This document shows positions 11,097-22,841 of a stretch of 64,000 nt of DNA, piece after piece. How positions within the stretch are numbered: position 1 is the stretch's first letter; each line of letters opens with the position of its first letter. The DNA lies in the NCBI GenBank assembly GCA_027924585.1, contig BSBM01000372.1, forward strand, positions 30,312,001 to 30,376,000. Reading direction: 5' to 3'. The position numbers and the translations under genes are program-made. This stretch comes from Larix kaempferi (taxonomy: Eukaryota > Streptophyta > Pinopsida > Pinales > Pinaceae). Below the pieces are notes generated by a model that worked only from the letters and a program-made list of their open reading frames with translations, searched no databases and was not told the DNA's origin.

Positions 11097-12330
11097 ATGT
11101 ATCACCACACCAAGATTGAGGATAAGCTTGAAGGGAATGATAACTTCCGAGCATGGAAGTATAGGATTGGGTTAATCCTAGAAGAGAATGAGTTGGACAC
11201 CTACATAAGTGAAGAGGTTCCAATTCCAGAGGGAGATGAGGCTAAGGCCTTACACAAGAGGAACTTGGTCAAGGCTAAGAGAATCATTGTTGATTCTATC
11301 AAGTACCATCTCATACCACATGTGTCATCTCTGAAGACACCTAAGGAGATGTTTGATTCCTTGACCAAGTTATTTGAAGGGAAGAACATAAATCAGAAGA
11401 TGACCTTGAGGAATCAACTAAAGAATATCAAGATCCAGAATGCGGAGACCATGCAGTATTATTTTTCAAGGGTCTCCCAGATAAAAGAACAACTTGAAGC
11501 TGTGGGAGAAGATATAGAGAATGGAGAAGTGGTAATTACCACTCTAAATGGTCTTCCTAGGTCATGGGATTCCTTCATCCAAGGAATTTGTGCTAGGAGG
11601 AAACTTATCACATTCAATAGGTTGTGGGAAGAATGCTCACAGGAAGAAGCTCGAATTATAACTTGAGAAGAGAAGATGGGGAATGAAGATCAAGCCCTCA
11701 CAACACACTCCAAAAGGTATGATGACAAGAAGGTACACCACCACGGTAAGAAAGAAAGGCACCACCATGAGAATCAGAGGGGTGATCTCAAACCTCGAAG
11801 AAACATGTCCTATGTCCAATGTTATACATGTGATGAGAAGGGACACTATTCCAGGGATTGTTCCAGAAATAATAAAGATGGCTCTCACAAGAAGAAGAAC
11901 AACAAAAGAAGACACCATGCTCACACTGCAGAGGATGATGAACCTTCTAGGAAGAGGGCTAGGGAAGAAAGTGAAAATTCTTCAAGTGATGAAGAGTATG
12001 TTTTGATTTCTGCCCTCACTGGTACTATTGCTCATGGAAGCAATGATTGGCTTATAGATAGTGGGGCTTCCAAACACATGACAAGATTCAAGGGATCATT
12101 TGTAAAACTATCTGAACATGAATCACCCCACAAGGTGAAACTTGGGGATGACTACCAGTATCCCATAAAAGGAAGTGGTGAAGCCTCCTATAAACTAGAC
12201 TCTGGAAAATCTATGAAGATGAAAGATATACTATATGTTCCAGGTCTCAAGAAGAACCTTCTCTCCATATTTGCATTGGATGCAAAATGCATAAGGGTTG
12301 CATTTGTAGATGGCCAAGTTCTTATGTGGC
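11097..12330 (+). pseudogene. Copia-A gag, zinc knuckle and protease
   Basis: One frame from ATG 11097. The first 189 codons form a copia gag (LEGNDNFRAWKYRI near the start; IEDK-LEG, LPRSWDSF). A TGA at 11664 then falls where CGA or AGA (Arg) is expected, and the same frame continues. The zinc knuckle CYTCDEKGHYSRDC (CX2CX4HX4C) lies near 11820-11860. The aspartic protease core, WLIDSGASKHMT, is at about 12050-12080. The frame is then cut by the DNA transposon at 12331, directly after VLMW. It resumes at 13364 with LKGKTIDDAVVIGEQ, so the polyprotein was once continuous. Confidence 0.85.
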
Positions 12331-13357
12331 CACATGGGGGCTTCACTAGAAGGCAATATAATATCACGTTCATTCATATTGCGGTATTAAATATTCATGA
12401 AAACCTAAAAATTATATTGCTTATATATTAAGGGGTAAAGGGTTTTTTTTATTTAATGTAACAATACAAAAATACTTTGGGGTCTTTTTTATATGGGCGA
12501 GCTAACAAATATCCGCCAAATGGAGATGGCAGGATCACGGCTGGATGAGAAATCGGGTTGAGGCAAGGCTCGAGCTTACCAGTATGCAGGGAAATCGCAT
12601 CTTGAGGCATGATTGAGGCCATGGGTTTCGTGGTGAAGTGGGTTTCCAGTCGATCATAGTCGAGAGACAGTGGTCATTGACAACCAATTGTTACCAATAA
12701 CACTCAGCCAGTTGTTACCAATAGCCTTGGGAGGATCTAAGCCTCTAGGGCCTGTTATCGTCCCTCGATAGGCCTTGGGGGCTTGAATACCCAACCACTC
12801 GTGCCTATTACAAGCCTTGGGAGGTTTAGTCAGCCTCCTAGAGCTTGTTACAGGCCCTAGGGGCTTGGATACCTAGCCCACAATAGGCTTATTCAGCGAT
12901 TGGGGAACTACAAAATGCTATCTAAATGTTATACTATGTGCATTGGCTCTAGTGACATACAAGAAGTGATCTCCTATCTCTTCATTAGACCATTAGATGT
13001 TGCAAATCATAATGATACGTGGTTGAGTAATTGCATTGTGGGTGAAGTAATGTGCATCCACAATATACATCGAAAGAAGCAAGGTGCATTGTAGAATGCA
13101 TGTGGGGTCATAAGAGGGGTATCATATCAATATACTAGGTAGAAATATAAAGGGGTATAAAAAATTTTAATGAAAAAATTGATACATACAATATCTAGTG
13201 AAAATAGGGTGTTTTTTAAATTGGGAAGGCATATTGGGAGGGGGTTAAAAAAATGATTTTGGAAGGTATTTTCCAATATTAGTGAAATTAGGGGTATTGT
13301 TTCATATGCCACGAACGAACGTGCTATAATAGCAGTTTATTGAGTGAATCCCCTGTG
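12331..13357. mobile_element. Non-coding DNA transposon (hAT-like) inside Copia-A
   Basis: The left end CACATGGGGGCTTCACT and the right end AGTGAATCCCCTGTG are imperfect inverted repeats; the similarity continues about 50 bases inward (shared CACGTTC on opposite strands). TGTGGC flanks both sides (12325-12330 and 13358-13363); extended to 8 bp the flanks differ at one base. Removing the element and one TGTGGC restores the copia frame (CTT ATG TGG CTA AAG). With 1,027 bp, no transposase and an 8-bp-like duplication it looks like a non-autonomous hAT or MITE-type element. The superfamily is uncertain. Confidence 0.7.
12724..12890. repeat. Tandem duplication of about 90 bp in the DNA transposon
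   Basis: GCCTTGGGAGG starts two adjacent diverged copies at about 12724 and 12814, each followed by CCTCTAG/CCTCCTAG, GTTA-(C/T)AG-CCCT and GGGGCTTG-ATACC. It lies in the middle of the transposon and has no coding role I can see. Confidence 0.6.
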
Positions 13358-13363
13358 TGTGGC

Positions 13364-14790
13364 TAAAGGGTAAGACTATCGATGATGCAGTGGTAATTGG
13401 TGAGCAAGAGGGAGGATTATACAAATTGAAGGGCCAACTTGAACAAGCCTTGGTTCATGAATCAGTAAAGCCAAGTGAACTTTGGCATAGAAGACTTGCA
13501 CATGTGCACTATAGGGAACTACCTATTGCAAGCAAAGAAGTTGAAGGTCTTCCTGAAATCCAGATAAAGCATGAAGGAATTTGCAAAGGTTATGCAAAGG
13601 GAAAGAACACAAAGAAGACATTTCCAAGCAGTGAAAGCAAGGAAAAAGGAATCTTGGAGATTATCCACTCCGATGTATGCGGTTCGATGTCATCCAGTTC
13701 TATGAGTGGGTATGTATATTATGTTTCCTTCATTGATGATTTCTCTAGGAAGACTTGGGTTCATTTCTTGAAGAATAAAGATGAAGTGTTTGATAATTTC
13801 AAGGAATTCAAAGCCTTGATAGAAAATCAAACTGATAAGAAGATCAATATCTTTAGATCCGACAATGGCGGAGAATTCACTTCAGGAGACTTCAAAAAGC
13901 TATGCAGTGATTCAGGGATTAAGAGGGAGTTGACTACTCCTTACAATCCACAACAAAATGGGGTTGCATAAAGGAAGAATAGAACTATCATGGAAAAAGC
14001 TAGGGAAATGCTTCATGACCAAGATCTGCCTATGCACCTATGGGCAGAAGCAGCAAGGACATCTATATATGTGCAAAACAGAACACCTCATAAGATACTT
14101 GATAACAAAACACCAAAATAAGTGTTCACTGGTGAGAAGCCAGAAGTTAGCCATCTCAGAATATTTGGCTGTCCAGTATACACACACATTCCAAAGGAAA
14201 GGAGGACAAAGCTAGATCCTTCAGGAAAGAAGGGCATCTTTTTGGGTTACAATGAAAGCTCGAAGGCATACAGAATCTAATTTCCAGGGTTCAAGAAGAT
14301 TGACATCAGCAGGGATGTGACTTTTGATGAAGACTCAGCATACATCAAATCAAGGAAGACACCTGTTGAAGACAATGAAGAACCAAGAATACCCAGAACA
14401 CAAGACACCACCATGAATGAAGTTATTCCAGAAGAAGATCGTGAAATAGAATATCCACAGAAACCTATAGATCCACCCCGTGAGAATAAATCTCACAAAA
14501 GAAAACTAGAATAGGCTAGAGAGCTCATCCAAGATGTAGAAAGGTATGGTGTTCCAGAGGAGGAACACAGAGAAAGAAAAAGGACTAGGTCACATACCAG
14601 CTATGTTGCCTTACTCTGTGACATTATGAACAAAGAACCTTCCAGTTATGAAGAAGCAGTGGAAAAGAAAGAATGGAAGGATGCCATGGTCGAGGAATAC
14701 CAGTCGATCACGAAGAATGATGTTTGGGATGTGGTCCCAAGACCAGAAGGGAAGTCTGTGGTGACTTCCAAGTGGATCTATAAAAACAAG
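13364..14790 (+). pseudogene. Copia-A integrase and start of reverse transcriptase
   Basis: The frame continues from the protease. The pre-integrase zinc region has ELWHRRLAHVHY, then CKGYAKGK, where the second cysteine of C-x-x-C is now Tyr. The core has IIHSDVCG and RSDNGGEF, the two catalytic Asp. The catalytic Glu in NGVA-E-RKNRTI is replaced by TAA at 13969-13971. The frame stays open through MHLWAEAA, LGYNESSKAYRI and the RT start KWIYKNK, with further stops at about 14119, 14278 and 14512 (TAG where CAG fits). Element G cuts the frame at 14790; HVADGSIEKYKARF follows at 23533. Integrase inserts the DNA copy into the genome; this copy cannot encode an active one. Confidence 0.85.
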
Positions 14791-15462
14791 TGTTAACACC
14801 CAAAAAGTGCTCACTATCTCATTTCCTTATTCACATGACCCATTTGTCCACTTTTCCACCATTTGAGCCTCTAAAGCCATCAAAAGGTCACCAAAAGACC
14901 ATAATACACCCCTTTTCCCCCTCAAAATGAGTATTTTTCCTCAAAAAGGGTCCAAAATTCCCAAAAATATTAAAAATGGAATAAAAATATTCAAAATATT
15001 CAAAAAAGGAAAAAGGAGGGAAAAGGTACCTAAACCATGTTGGTCAATACCATTGGTTTCCTCAAAACCATAATGGTATTCCCCACCACCAAAAACTATA
15101 AAAAGGTGGTAGGGGCTCCTCACTTTCCATCCATCCATCATCCTATCCTCACGTTGTCAAAATCTCTCATGAGACTTTTGGCCATTTTCAACATCTTGGA
15201 GAAGAGATCTTTGGAGCTTGGAGCTACTCACCTTGGGAGTTTCTCAACACAAATCCTCACCATTTGAGGTATCTTAATACAAAACATCTATTCTTTTATT
15301 TCTTGTTCTTGAATCGTTTTTAAAAAATTTATTTGTTATATGCACATGCTAGTTTAGATTTAGATTTAATTTATAATTGTTTTTGCTTTCAATATTGAAA
15401 CTGCTATCACATTGTTGATAGGTGCCCATTGCACAAAGCTTGGTTGCAAAACCAAGCCAACA
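14791..15462 (+). repeat. Element G 5' LTR
   Basis: Begins TGTTAACACCCAAAAAGTG and ends GCAAAACCAAGCCAACA. TATA-like TATAAAAAG is at about 15097. It matches 22842-23527 along its whole length, apart from small indels. Confidence 0.9.
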
Positions 15463-15480
15463 GTTTTTGGCGACTCTCTT
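15463..15480 (+). promoter_or_regulatory. Primer-binding site of element G (not iMet)
   Basis: Directly after the LTR comes GTTTTTGGCGACTCTC. TTTGGCGACTC is the kind of primer site seen in plant Tat/Ogre-group gypsy elements and differs from the iMet site of the other elements here. Which tRNA it pairs with was not tested. Confidence 0.5.
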
Positions 15481-15748
15481 TAGGATTGTCTACCCGGTGT
15501 CTCTCCCGGTAGGGGGATATATAGCCGTTGATTCAACACTCTATATTGTCTGACTTGGATTTCATCACCTTGTAGAGGATATCGTTTGTTGACTCACAAT
15601 ACTTCTAGTTAGGTGTTTGCATGATACATTACCCACCTTTGGTCTAGTAACACCCCTTTTTTCTAGGAACTATTTGACTTTTGGTATTCTGACCAATTTT
15701 GTTGCATCCCTCCACTTATTATAGCACAACTGCTATAATAAGTGCTTT

Positions 15749-18505
15749 TTGAGGTTGGTTGTTGGCATGAGAGCCTTTATTTTTTCACTCCCCTCTCGCA
15801 CTCATTGTTGCATTAGGGTTTCGAGTTTTTTACATCACCACCTTACACTGAAATTTTTTAAAATATTTCTCACCATTGAGAATTTAAGACGATCTCGTCG
15901 TCTTCAGGGTGAACCCCCTCAGTTCGGTATACTTGGCTCTACATTTCATCGACATAGAGCCTTATCCCTTGACTCTACATGTCATCGGCTGAACACACAG
16001 TCATCCGATTCTGACATGCCTCACTTCACATCTGATTCTGAGGCTGAATCCGAAAACCCTACTAAAATATCACCAACCAACCTCATGGATGGATCACAAT
16101 ACAACCCACTTTTCACCAGTACTATTGGAGATACATCCACAAACCCTTCTACTACTGTGCCATTCATGGTAACAACAACCCCTTTAGGCATGCCTAATAT
16201 AGGGGCCACTCCACCTTTAGGTATGCCCAACACAGGACTACCTCCTATTATGGGTATGCCCAACATAGGAATCATACCACCTCTCATTACCACAACCTAG
16301 GTCCCAGGAATTCCTGGCACTATTCCTATCCCCTCTGTAACCCATGTTGCACTTGGGAGCGCTAGCCCATCCCAAACCACAACGGTTGGAGGACACATAC
16401 CTTCAATACCTAGCATACTCGTAGGGGCTACTGGACCACTACATAATGCCACCATTAATAGTTATGTCCCAGTCACTACGCCACACCCATCTGCTAGTTT
16501 ACCTTACATGGCTAATCTGAATTTACCAGACCTAGCTAGGCTAACCAACGATCCTATCAGGCACAACCCTACATGGCCACCCATGCCTACAAAGCTCCCC
16601 TCGGACATCCCCAAGTTTGAAGGAAAACCTGGGGACGATCCCCAAAACCACATAATGTCATTTCACCTATGGTGTTCATCTAACTCCATAGTGGATGACT
16701 CCATTAGACTAAGACTGTTGCAACAAACGTTCACTGGCTCCGCAGCCAAGTGGTACATCGAACAACCACATGGGACCCACCATACATTTACGTCTCTCAC
16801 CTCCACTTTCCTTCAGTTTTTTCAGCTACCTGTACGCTATGATGCAGGAGTTGAAATACTGTTGTCTTGCAGACAAAACACAGCTACCCACATCACCGAC
16901 CATATCCATGAGTGGCGCAAGCATCGTAGCCTCTGTAAGATAAAACTGGATGACCGTATATTTTTGGACTGGTTTCTTAAATCACTCCTACCCCTCATAG
17001 CCAAAGACGTAGCTTCCGAACGACCCCAGTCAGAGGAAGAAGCTATCTTAAAAGCTTAGCAATTCGACCTAATTTTTTCCCAGTCAGGCTATCTCTACAC
17101 CATCATCCCAGACGCCCCACGAGGCGATTCTTCACACAGTGACGCTCCGGGGGCATCACATGCCGCTGATGGTATTATAGGCCAAGTCACGGCACAAAAT
17201 AAACCTTTTAGCATGGTAAGCACCATAAATGCCCCAGACCTCTCTAGGGCTACATCTAATTCTGGAGCAACAACTTCGTACGCTCCAACGAATCAGACTC
17301 ATCACACTCATAGACCCTCTTGTCCACAACATTGCTATGGGAAAGCGCCATCAACATATGTACCACCCACATACTATAACCAACCGGCCCAACCAATGTA
17401 TTACCCACAACAAGCTACACCAACTAACCCATCACTTCCAATAGGTTAGGGTTACCAACAACCCCAACAGGAAACTGGACCACCTCCAGCCCCACCAGCT
17501 TATTATCCACTGCAACCTGCTCCCGCACCTGCGGCACCCAAAAATCCTCCCACTACTCAAGGGCAAGTGTACACAAAACACAATCAGCCCCAACATCAAA
17601 ACAACCAACGCAACCAGGGTGGACAACAAAACCGTGGAAGAGGACGTAACCGCGGCAACAACCAACAACATAATCAAGGTCCACCACCTCCCAATCCTCC
17701 AAATAATAACAATGCTGCTCCTCCCAACCAGAATCCTGATCGTCATCCCAAGCAGCCAAAAAACAATAACCTGAGAACAAACCATCCATGTTTCATATGT
17801 GGAGTCTATGGATACTACACTCACAACTTCCCCCATTTAGAGAAAGCACGTAAACTTTGGGCTCACAATGCCCAACGCCAGGGCCACGCTGGACAGCCAG
17901 CTCAACTTAATCAACCACAACCCATGATATTACAAAACCCATTGCCAAACCAGGGAGTAGTAAATACTCGCCCTATGGATCCCCCACAAGGATCTGCTGC
18001 ACCCCAGCAGCAAACCACCTATGCCGCAACTGATTATCAGCATACGGATCCAGGCACACACCATTTATTAATGATTTCATCCAATGACATTAACCTCCAA
18101 ACTCACGGGAATCTGTACGGCCCACCCCCAGAAACTCCTCCCACCGATGTATCCACCTCCCTTCCACCAAATCAACCACTACGCATACCAAATATGCCAT
18201 TGGACGGAGGACCTAAAATCCCTCACATCCCTTTGCGAAGGATTAACAACAATCCTAATGCTCGCGTAGCATCCAATTATAACATCGTGGAAGACCTAGC
18301 ACAATCCCCCACTGCTATGTCTGCTTTAGAGGTACTGAAAACATGCCCTGCACAACGAAAACTACTACTATCCGCCATCGGAGGAGTAGACCTTGACGAC
18401 ACACACATGATGGCTTTCGACTTAGACCAAGCCGAACCTCGATTGTCATCAAATTTGGCTTTCCAAGTATCAGTAAACATTCGAAACCTTGTTGTGCATC
18501 GATGA
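15749..18505 (+). pseudogene. Element G gag
   Basis: One frame of about 918 codons cut by three in-frame TAGs (16298, 17057, 17447), each where CAG (Gln) fits. The Retrotrans_gag-like domain spans about 16600-17060 (LPSDIPKFEGKPGDDPQNHI, then GSAAKWYI and FLQFFQLPVRYD). A Pro/Gln/Asn-rich linker follows. A zinc knuckle at about 17790, CFICGVYGYYTHNF, has lost its last Cys. The frame ends at 18505, overlapping the next frame by 17 bases. Gag would form the particle that packages element RNA. Confidence 0.75.
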
Positions 18506-20294
18506 AGGAGCTTCAACCTGCGTTATGTCCACCCTTGTGTGGCAAAAACTTGGCTCCCCCGCTTTACAACCATCCACCATGGCATTACGAGCTTACGACG
18601 GACGCTCAGCTCAACCACAAGGCCTCTTAGCGAACGTACCCGTAGAACTAGGTGGCAAATTAGTTCTTATCGACATCGAAGTGATCAATGCCCAGCTCGA
18701 CTACAACCTCCTTCTTGGACGTAACTATATGTACAAAATGAAAGCAGTGGCTTCATCTATTTTTCGGCTCATGATGTTCCCACATGAAGGACGCGTTATC
18801 AAGATTGATCAACTCACATATTATGATCCTAACGCCCCCGCAGCCCCTCAAAATGTGCTACCAATGATTAAACAAACCATTCAAACCGCACCAACATCAT
18901 TTGTGTCGTCAATTGGTCCTGGAATCTACACCGAGTCACCTATGACTTCCACATTTCCATCGATCTCACCACCTTTACCGATAACAAAAACATCGGATTT
19001 GTGCACCCTGTCGCACACCACACAACAGCCTTCGTCACTACCACAAACACCCACAGTGCCTACTCATATTGGCACAATGCCAATTCATACTATCCCGTTC
19101 TTGTTCCCATTTTTTGGAGTTGTCAGTTCGCCAGTAATGGCTACACTCAACCTTCCTGGTTTAACATTAGGGATACATGTATGGTACTTACCTGCTCTGA
19201 GCCCCCCGCCGACTCCGACTGTTATTTTACAACCAGTACAACCTATCCCTACTACCAACCACCCACCCCCTCCGGTCGCTCATCTGCAAAACAGATCGCC
19301 CCCAATAATGACTACGGCATCAACGTCCAGAAACGCCCCACCTCCATTACGGAACACAGGGGGCAGAGGCCCATCAACTTATAACACTGGACCCACAACT
19401 CGCACCCCCCCAGCAACCCCCAAGGTAGCTAAAAACCCCCCAACTATTCGCATTCCCCCTAAGTGCTCGTTGTGTGACGACGTAGGCCATGCCACCCATC
19501 AATGTCCACAGTTACCAGCACTTCAAGAACACATGAATATGTTGGATGACGACACCAACGTTCCAGTAGTCAAACTAGAACTCCCCCCTCAACCTCGTGA
19601 TAAATCATTGCGCACAAACCATCCTTGTGCAATATGTGGAATCTACGGCCATTATTCACATCAATGCCCCGATCTCCCAGATTACAGAGCAGCACTGTAC
19701 GAGTTGAATAACGTCGACCTAGAGATATCCCCTCTTCTCATTGAGGAAATTCATCCCCCACCATATTCCTCCTCGGAAGAAATTAACACCATTTACACGA
19801 TTTCCACTGGATACCCCTCTGTCCAGTCGGCCCCTTCCATTGATCCCTTTGACACACATGTTCAACCCTTTCAAATCGACGAGGAAACCACATGTCCACA
19901 ACATGGGGGCAGGCCCAAAACCTTTCCTACTCATCATCATCGTGATTCTCGTCGGAGATACTGGGGGCATCCACCCCACAAGGGGAATCCCCCATCATCA
20001 TATCATCACTTCAGTATGCCACCACGGCCCACAGCCTCATGGTACACCCCCCCTCCAGTAGTTGGTCAATGCCCTCTTGATCCCTCTCTAAGACAGCATC
20101 TGCACCGCATTGACACGTCTGAGTTCGAGGACATAATAGATTACCTCGAACCTGGGATAGGGGGAATGATCAATCATTTTGACCCTACCCCATCACCTCT
20201 ATCTCAACACCTCAATGAGCCCATCGTTCAAACCAACAGATATGTGATCCACAATCACAAACCCCATGCACATCATATGGGGGCAGGTCATTAA
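18489..20294 (+). CDS. Element G retropepsin-like domain with two CCHC knuckles
   Basis: 601 open codons in the +1 frame relative to gag, overlapping it by 17 bases. The N-terminal part looks like a retropepsin fold: IDEGASTCVM where D-S/T-G-A is usual, then YNLLLGRNYMYKM, the second conserved loop. After a Pro/Thr-rich stretch come two intact CX2CX4HX4C knuckles, CSLCDDVGHATHQC and CAICGIYGHYSHQC, normally found in gag rather than after protease. There is no RT. The overlap suggests either programmed +1 frameshifting or a 1-base indel that split one long gag-protease frame. D-E-G in place of D-S-G makes protease activity doubtful. The first ATG (18489) may not be a real start. Confidence 0.65.
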   Translation: MLCIDEGASTCVMSTLVWQKLGSPALQPSTMALRAYDGRSAQPQGLLANVPVELGGKLVLIDIEVINAQLDYNLLLGRNYMYKMKAVASSIFRLMMFPHEGRVIKIDQLTYYDPNAPAAPQNVLPMIKQTIQTAPTSFVSSIGPGIYTESPMTSTFPSISPPLPITKTSDLCTLSHTTQQPSSLPQTPTVPTHIGTMPIHTIPFLFPFFGVVSSPVMATLNLPGLTLGIHVWYLPALSPPPTPTVILQPVQPIPTTNHPPPPVAHLQNRSPPIMTTASTSRNAPPPLRNTGGRGPSTYNTGPTTRTPPATPKVAKNPPTIRIPPKCSLCDDVGHATHQCPQLPALQEHMNMLDDDTNVPVVKLELPPQPRDKSLRTNHPCAICGIYGHYSHQCPDLPDYRAALYELNNVDLEISPLLIEEIHPPPYSSSEEINTIYTISTGYPSVQSAPSIDPFDTHVQPFQIDEETTCPQHGGRPKTFPTHHHRDSRRRYWGHPPHKGNPPSSYHHFSMPPRPTASWYTPPPVVGQCPLDPSLRQHLHRIDTSEFEDIIDYLEPGIGGMINHFDPTPSPLSQHLNEPIVQTNRYVIHNHKPHAHHMGAGH

Positions 20295-20499
20295 CCCTGC
20301 TCACTTTTTCACATTCGTGATCTCAACCATTTTTGAGGTCACGTGTCACTTGTATATTTGAGTTGATTTGATACACATATGATTTCGCCCCCGCAGGTCA
20401 TCATTTCTCCCCACCACTACATCCTTGGCTTGGTGGGGTCACCTTCATTTGTAGCCATTTTTTAACCTAGTTATTTCCTTTGACCATTCCGGAGTCCTT

Positions 20500-21015
20500 A
20501 TGACCTCTGTTTTTCGCACCATTTTCACTGCAGGATTCATATTTTCATGCCCATGATGATGCTTAAGACCATTTCTCGCTCTCACACCCATAATTTTTGG
20601 GCATTTTTTCAAAATGCCACTTATCGCCTCGGTTTGCATGCCACATCGGTCGTCCTCCGTTTTTTACGAGTTGCATATCGCCGGATTCAGTTTTCCGCGC
20701 TCGTGATGGCGCTTGAGATCATTTCTCGCTCTCACACCCAGACTTTTCGGGCATTTTTCCCATGCCCCCTCGTCGCCTTGGTTTGCGTGCCACATCGGTC
20801 GTCGTCCGTTTTTGACAAGTTTGATATCGTCGGATTCAGTTTTCTGCACTCGTGATGATGCTTGAGATCATTTCTCGCTCTCACCCCATAATTTTTGGGG
20901 ATTTTTTCAAAATGCCACTCATCACCTCGGTTTGCGTGCCACATTGGCTGTTGCCCCTTTTTGACAATCTTTATGTCACCGGAATCAGTATTATGCACTC
21001 ATGACGATGCTTGAG
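20500..21015 (+). repeat. 149-bp tandem repeat, about 3.4 copies
   Basis: The word GATGATGCTTGAGA-C and its variants starts copies at about 20555, 20705, 20854 and 21003 (spacing 150, 149, 149). Each copy continues with ATTTCTCGCTCTCACACCCA, TGCC-C-CGTCGCC and GGTTTGCGTGCCACATCGG. A partial unit precedes the first full copy. Confidence 0.85.
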
Positions 21016-21375
21016 ACCTTTTCTTTCTCTCATCAATCCCTTTTTGTTCGGTATAGTTTTACCCCTTTTTCGGGTCGAGCAATCCCTTTTACGAAAAAGG
21101 CACTTAGGGAGTTTTTGTTAAGCTCTTTTCTGACTCCTAAAACAATGAAAAGATCGCCGAGCAACCTTGCTTCCTTTCATGCTCGCTAAACGTATCTGAA
21201 AGGGCGTCTACCTGGTATAAGTTTACCCCTTTTCTGGACCTTGTAGACTAATTACGAAAAAGGAATACTCTAGTCACATCGGCTAGAAGAGTTCTCCATT
21301 TGCTTCATTTTATGCTTTTTCGGGCCTTGGACACTAACTTATGAAAAAAAAAAACCAATGGAGTCCACTTACCGC

Positions 21376-21560
21376 TTTCAGACTCTCTAAACATGAAAGC
21401 GACCATGAGCAATCACCATCCTGGGCTCGTAAAAACCCACAGGACGGTACTCACAACCACTGTAGAGTCTCCTTATAATTTTCAGACTCCTTAAAAATGA
21501 AAGCACCCATGAGCACGAACAGTCCTGGGCTCACAAAATCCACAGGATAGTACCATTTCA
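21376..21560 (+). repeat. 104-bp duplication
   Basis: TTTCAGACTC-...-ATGAAAGC-ACCATGAGCA, followed by TCCTGGGCTC and CCACAGGA-GGTAC, occurs at about 21376 and 21480. Two diverged copies lie in the 3' region of element G. Confidence 0.75.
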
Positions 21561-22841
21561 GAGCACACTTTTATCCCTTCTTGGAGCTCATTAAAACTAC
21601 GAAGAAGGACCCAATGGTGCTTCTCGGTGCCACAACAGATCACGTCTACTCATATGGCAACTTCCCCATTTTGGTCGCCTTTGTTCAGAGTATTCTGCAG
21701 TATGTCACCCTGAGAATCCCTTGACAGCACCCATCAGCTTGACCCCCCAGAGTCAATACATACCCTTCAGTCCCTAAAAGCTATGATCCCCACACCTACA
21801 AATCAGTTCCCTACGCTGCCAGGTCAACCATGTCATCATGCTCTGAACAAAGGAAGTTTGAGTCTACCCACTCTATGACCCCAGTTACTTCCCATCCCCA
21901 CAAGTATGTCAGTCCTACCATCAGTACTACTACACTTCAGTTCTACACCTTGTGCTCCTATCAAGTAAACATCATTGCCTTGTCAATTGTTGGTCTCCCT
22001 CTGTCGACGACAACCAAATTTATTCCAGAGGATAGACCTAGAGGTCCCTGTGTCTTGGACTCATCGCCATTTATGATGAGTGCCTACGAATCATTTTGAG
22101 AAGAGTCTTCAATACCTCTCCAAATGATTGTTTCTCACATGCTCGACTTCAACACCTTGATCGCATCGTTGAGACTCGCATAGGGTATTGGTCCTTTCAG
22201 TTATTGGTTGAAGACCCCGGATACCACCTGACTCTTCCACATTTGAGAGTCTACCTATGGAAACAACCAGTTACATTTTTTCTATAGATATCCGGGTTGC
22301 GCATGGCGATAGTATTCAGATGTGCCCTAGTTTTATACTCCCTCGATTATACAGTTACATATACTCCTTAGAGTTGACTCAGAGTCATTGAGTCCCTACA
22401 GATGTTGGACACCTTTAGATTCAACAGTTCATCAACCCTTCTGAGACCTTGTTCAGAACGGTTGTCGCTTTATTCCAGTGTATCAGTTATTGAGATCAAT
22501 CATGTCATGATCATGAGTACATATCAAAATAGTGTTCCCTTTGGACCATCATGATGTACCAGCAGATTTTTTATGTATTATTCAGGTCCCCCTTCTTGGG
22601 ACTAATTGTTATGTATATGTCTTGATACGAGCATGGGTATGCCCACCTCGTCCATTATCAGAGATTATTCCTCATTCATATTGAGGCCATGTAATATTTT
22701 TTGTTTTGCAGCTTCCAAGGGCCGTGGATCCAGTATCCAACCGGTCTCTTCTCTTCCCCAAACCCCAGGAAAAAGACAAAAGAACTATGATGTCTATCGG
22801 CCATACGATGAGCTCCTACCCTCACACATAAGGGGGCAATC

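Larger units (their letters stand above)
20295..22841 (+). other. Element G long non-coding 3' region
   Basis: About 2.5 kb between the last frame and the 3' LTR. Only short frames occur. It holds a 149-bp tandem array (20500-21015) and a 104-bp duplication (21376-21560), and ends in the polypurine tract AAGGGGGC before the LTR. An RT and integrase would be expected here in an autonomous gypsy; I find no trace of them. Confidence 0.7.

Noticed and set aside
16021-16293. 90-codon minus-strand frame with MLGIP repeats
   Set aside because: Antisense of the repeated GMPN-like segment of element G gag.
17432-17836. 134-codon minus-strand hydrophobic frame
   Set aside because: Mirror of the Pro/Gln/Asn-rich gag linker of element G; an artefact of composition.
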